Below, piece after piece: positions 4,990 to 5,273 of a stretch of 5,273 nucleotides of DNA. Under the pieces are notes generated by a model. The model had not been told where the DNA came from, did no database searches, and was given only the letters and a program-made list of their open reading frames with translations. The stretch spans positions 1 to 5,273 of the forward strand of contig CAIXFP010000532.1 of NCBI GenBank assembly GCA_903918705.1. Direction: 5' to 3'. Numbering within the stretch: the stretch's first letter is position 1; every line of letters starts with the position of its first letter. Origin of the DNA: an uncultured Pseudomonadota bacterium (GTDB taxonomy: Bacteria > Pseudomonadota > Gammaproteobacteria > Burkholderiales > Thiobacillaceae). The translations under genes and the position numbers were made by a program.

Positions 4990-5273
4990 TTGAGGAACAA
5001 GTTGTAAGCCGGATTACGGGACTCATTCCAGTAGCGGTAGCCAAGGCCGTCCAGGAATTCCTGGAATTCATCCTGCTGGGTCGGCGGCACCTGGATGCCG
5101 ACCAGCACGCGGCCAAAATCGGCGCCGTGATTGCGGTAATGAAACAAGCTGATATTCCAGGCGTGGCCCATGCTGTTGAGAAACTTCATCAGCGCCCCCG
5201 GCCGCTCCGGAAATTCGAAACGGTAGAGCACCTCGTTTTCCGCCTGGGGCGCGCGTCCGCCGACGAGATGGCG
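4986..5273 (-). CDS. ilvA: Biosynthetic threonine ammonia-lyase (threonine deaminase), C-terminal end only
   Basis: This PLP enzyme converts L-threonine to 2-oxobutanoate and ammonia, the first step of isoleucine synthesis; the C-terminal domain binds isoleucine (inhibitor) and valine (activator). The frame is open to the window edge and gives 95 residues. These begin RHLVGGRAPQAENE and continue VLYRFEFPERPGALMKFL, NISLFHYRNHGADFGRVLVGIQVP and GYRYWNESRNPAYNLFL, which is the second ACT-like regulatory subdomain of the long biosynthetic IlvA. The presence of this domain separates it from the short catabolic TdcB. The PLP-binding catalytic domain lies beyond the right edge and cannot be judged. 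The stop codon lies inside the shared terminator, leaving the convergent DUF2892 gene 42 bases away. Confidence 0.95.
   Translation of the reverse strand, partial: RHLVGGRAPQAENEVLYRFEFPERPGALMKFLNSMGHAWNISLFHYRNHGADFGRVLVGIQVPPTQQDEFQEFLDGLGYRYWNESRNPAYNLFLK

Overview
The window is GC-rich and gene-dense, with proteobacterial proteins throughout. The Slt-type transglycosylase followed by a bacterial multifunctional Cca, together with the Crp/Fnr regulator and IlvA sequences, suggests a betaproteobacterium, perhaps of the Rhodocyclales type. This placement is inferred from protein character and gene order only; no search was run.

Left part (1-2777, + strand). The window opens inside the C-terminal catalytic domain of a soluble lytic murein transglycosylase (2-610). 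A spacer of about 290 bases follows. It holds a striking perfect 20-bp inverted repeat (657-699) and a possible 37-codon reading frame with a strong ribosome binding site (798-911). Next come cca, the tRNA CCA-adding enzyme (904-2124), and a Crp/Fnr-family regulator (2121-2777). These two overlap by four bases (ATGA), so they are very probably one transcript with coupled translation.

Middle part (2778-3779). This looks like a scar of mobile or rearranged DNA. It holds two small hairpins right after the regulator, the severed C-terminal end of a sensor histidine kinase (2936-3130), about 120 bases with no recognisable content, a minus-strand serine-recombinase catalytic domain that lacks a key arginine and everything after the domain (3254-3661), and a cluster of TAACCCGACA / TGTCGGGTTA repeats that can fold in two exclusive ways (3718-3773).

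Right part (3780-5273). A one-component PAS-LuxR transcription factor (minus strand, 3780-4487) is divergent from a small two-helix DUF2892 membrane protein (+, 4755-4943). A 267-base intergenic region with several inverted repeats separates them. A symmetrical terminator (4958-4989) then serves both the DUF2892 gene and the convergent end of ilvA, the biosynthetic threonine deaminase (minus strand, runs off the right edge).

Functionally the window joins housekeeping genes (cell-wall turnover, tRNA 3'-end maturation, isoleucine synthesis) to a small regulatory neighbourhood (Crp/Fnr, PAS-LuxR, DUF2892) broken up by debris. I see no clear new defence or biosynthetic system. The most unusual items are the spacer palindrome with its small frame before cca, the cca-Crp/Fnr coupling, and the repeat and recombinase scar.
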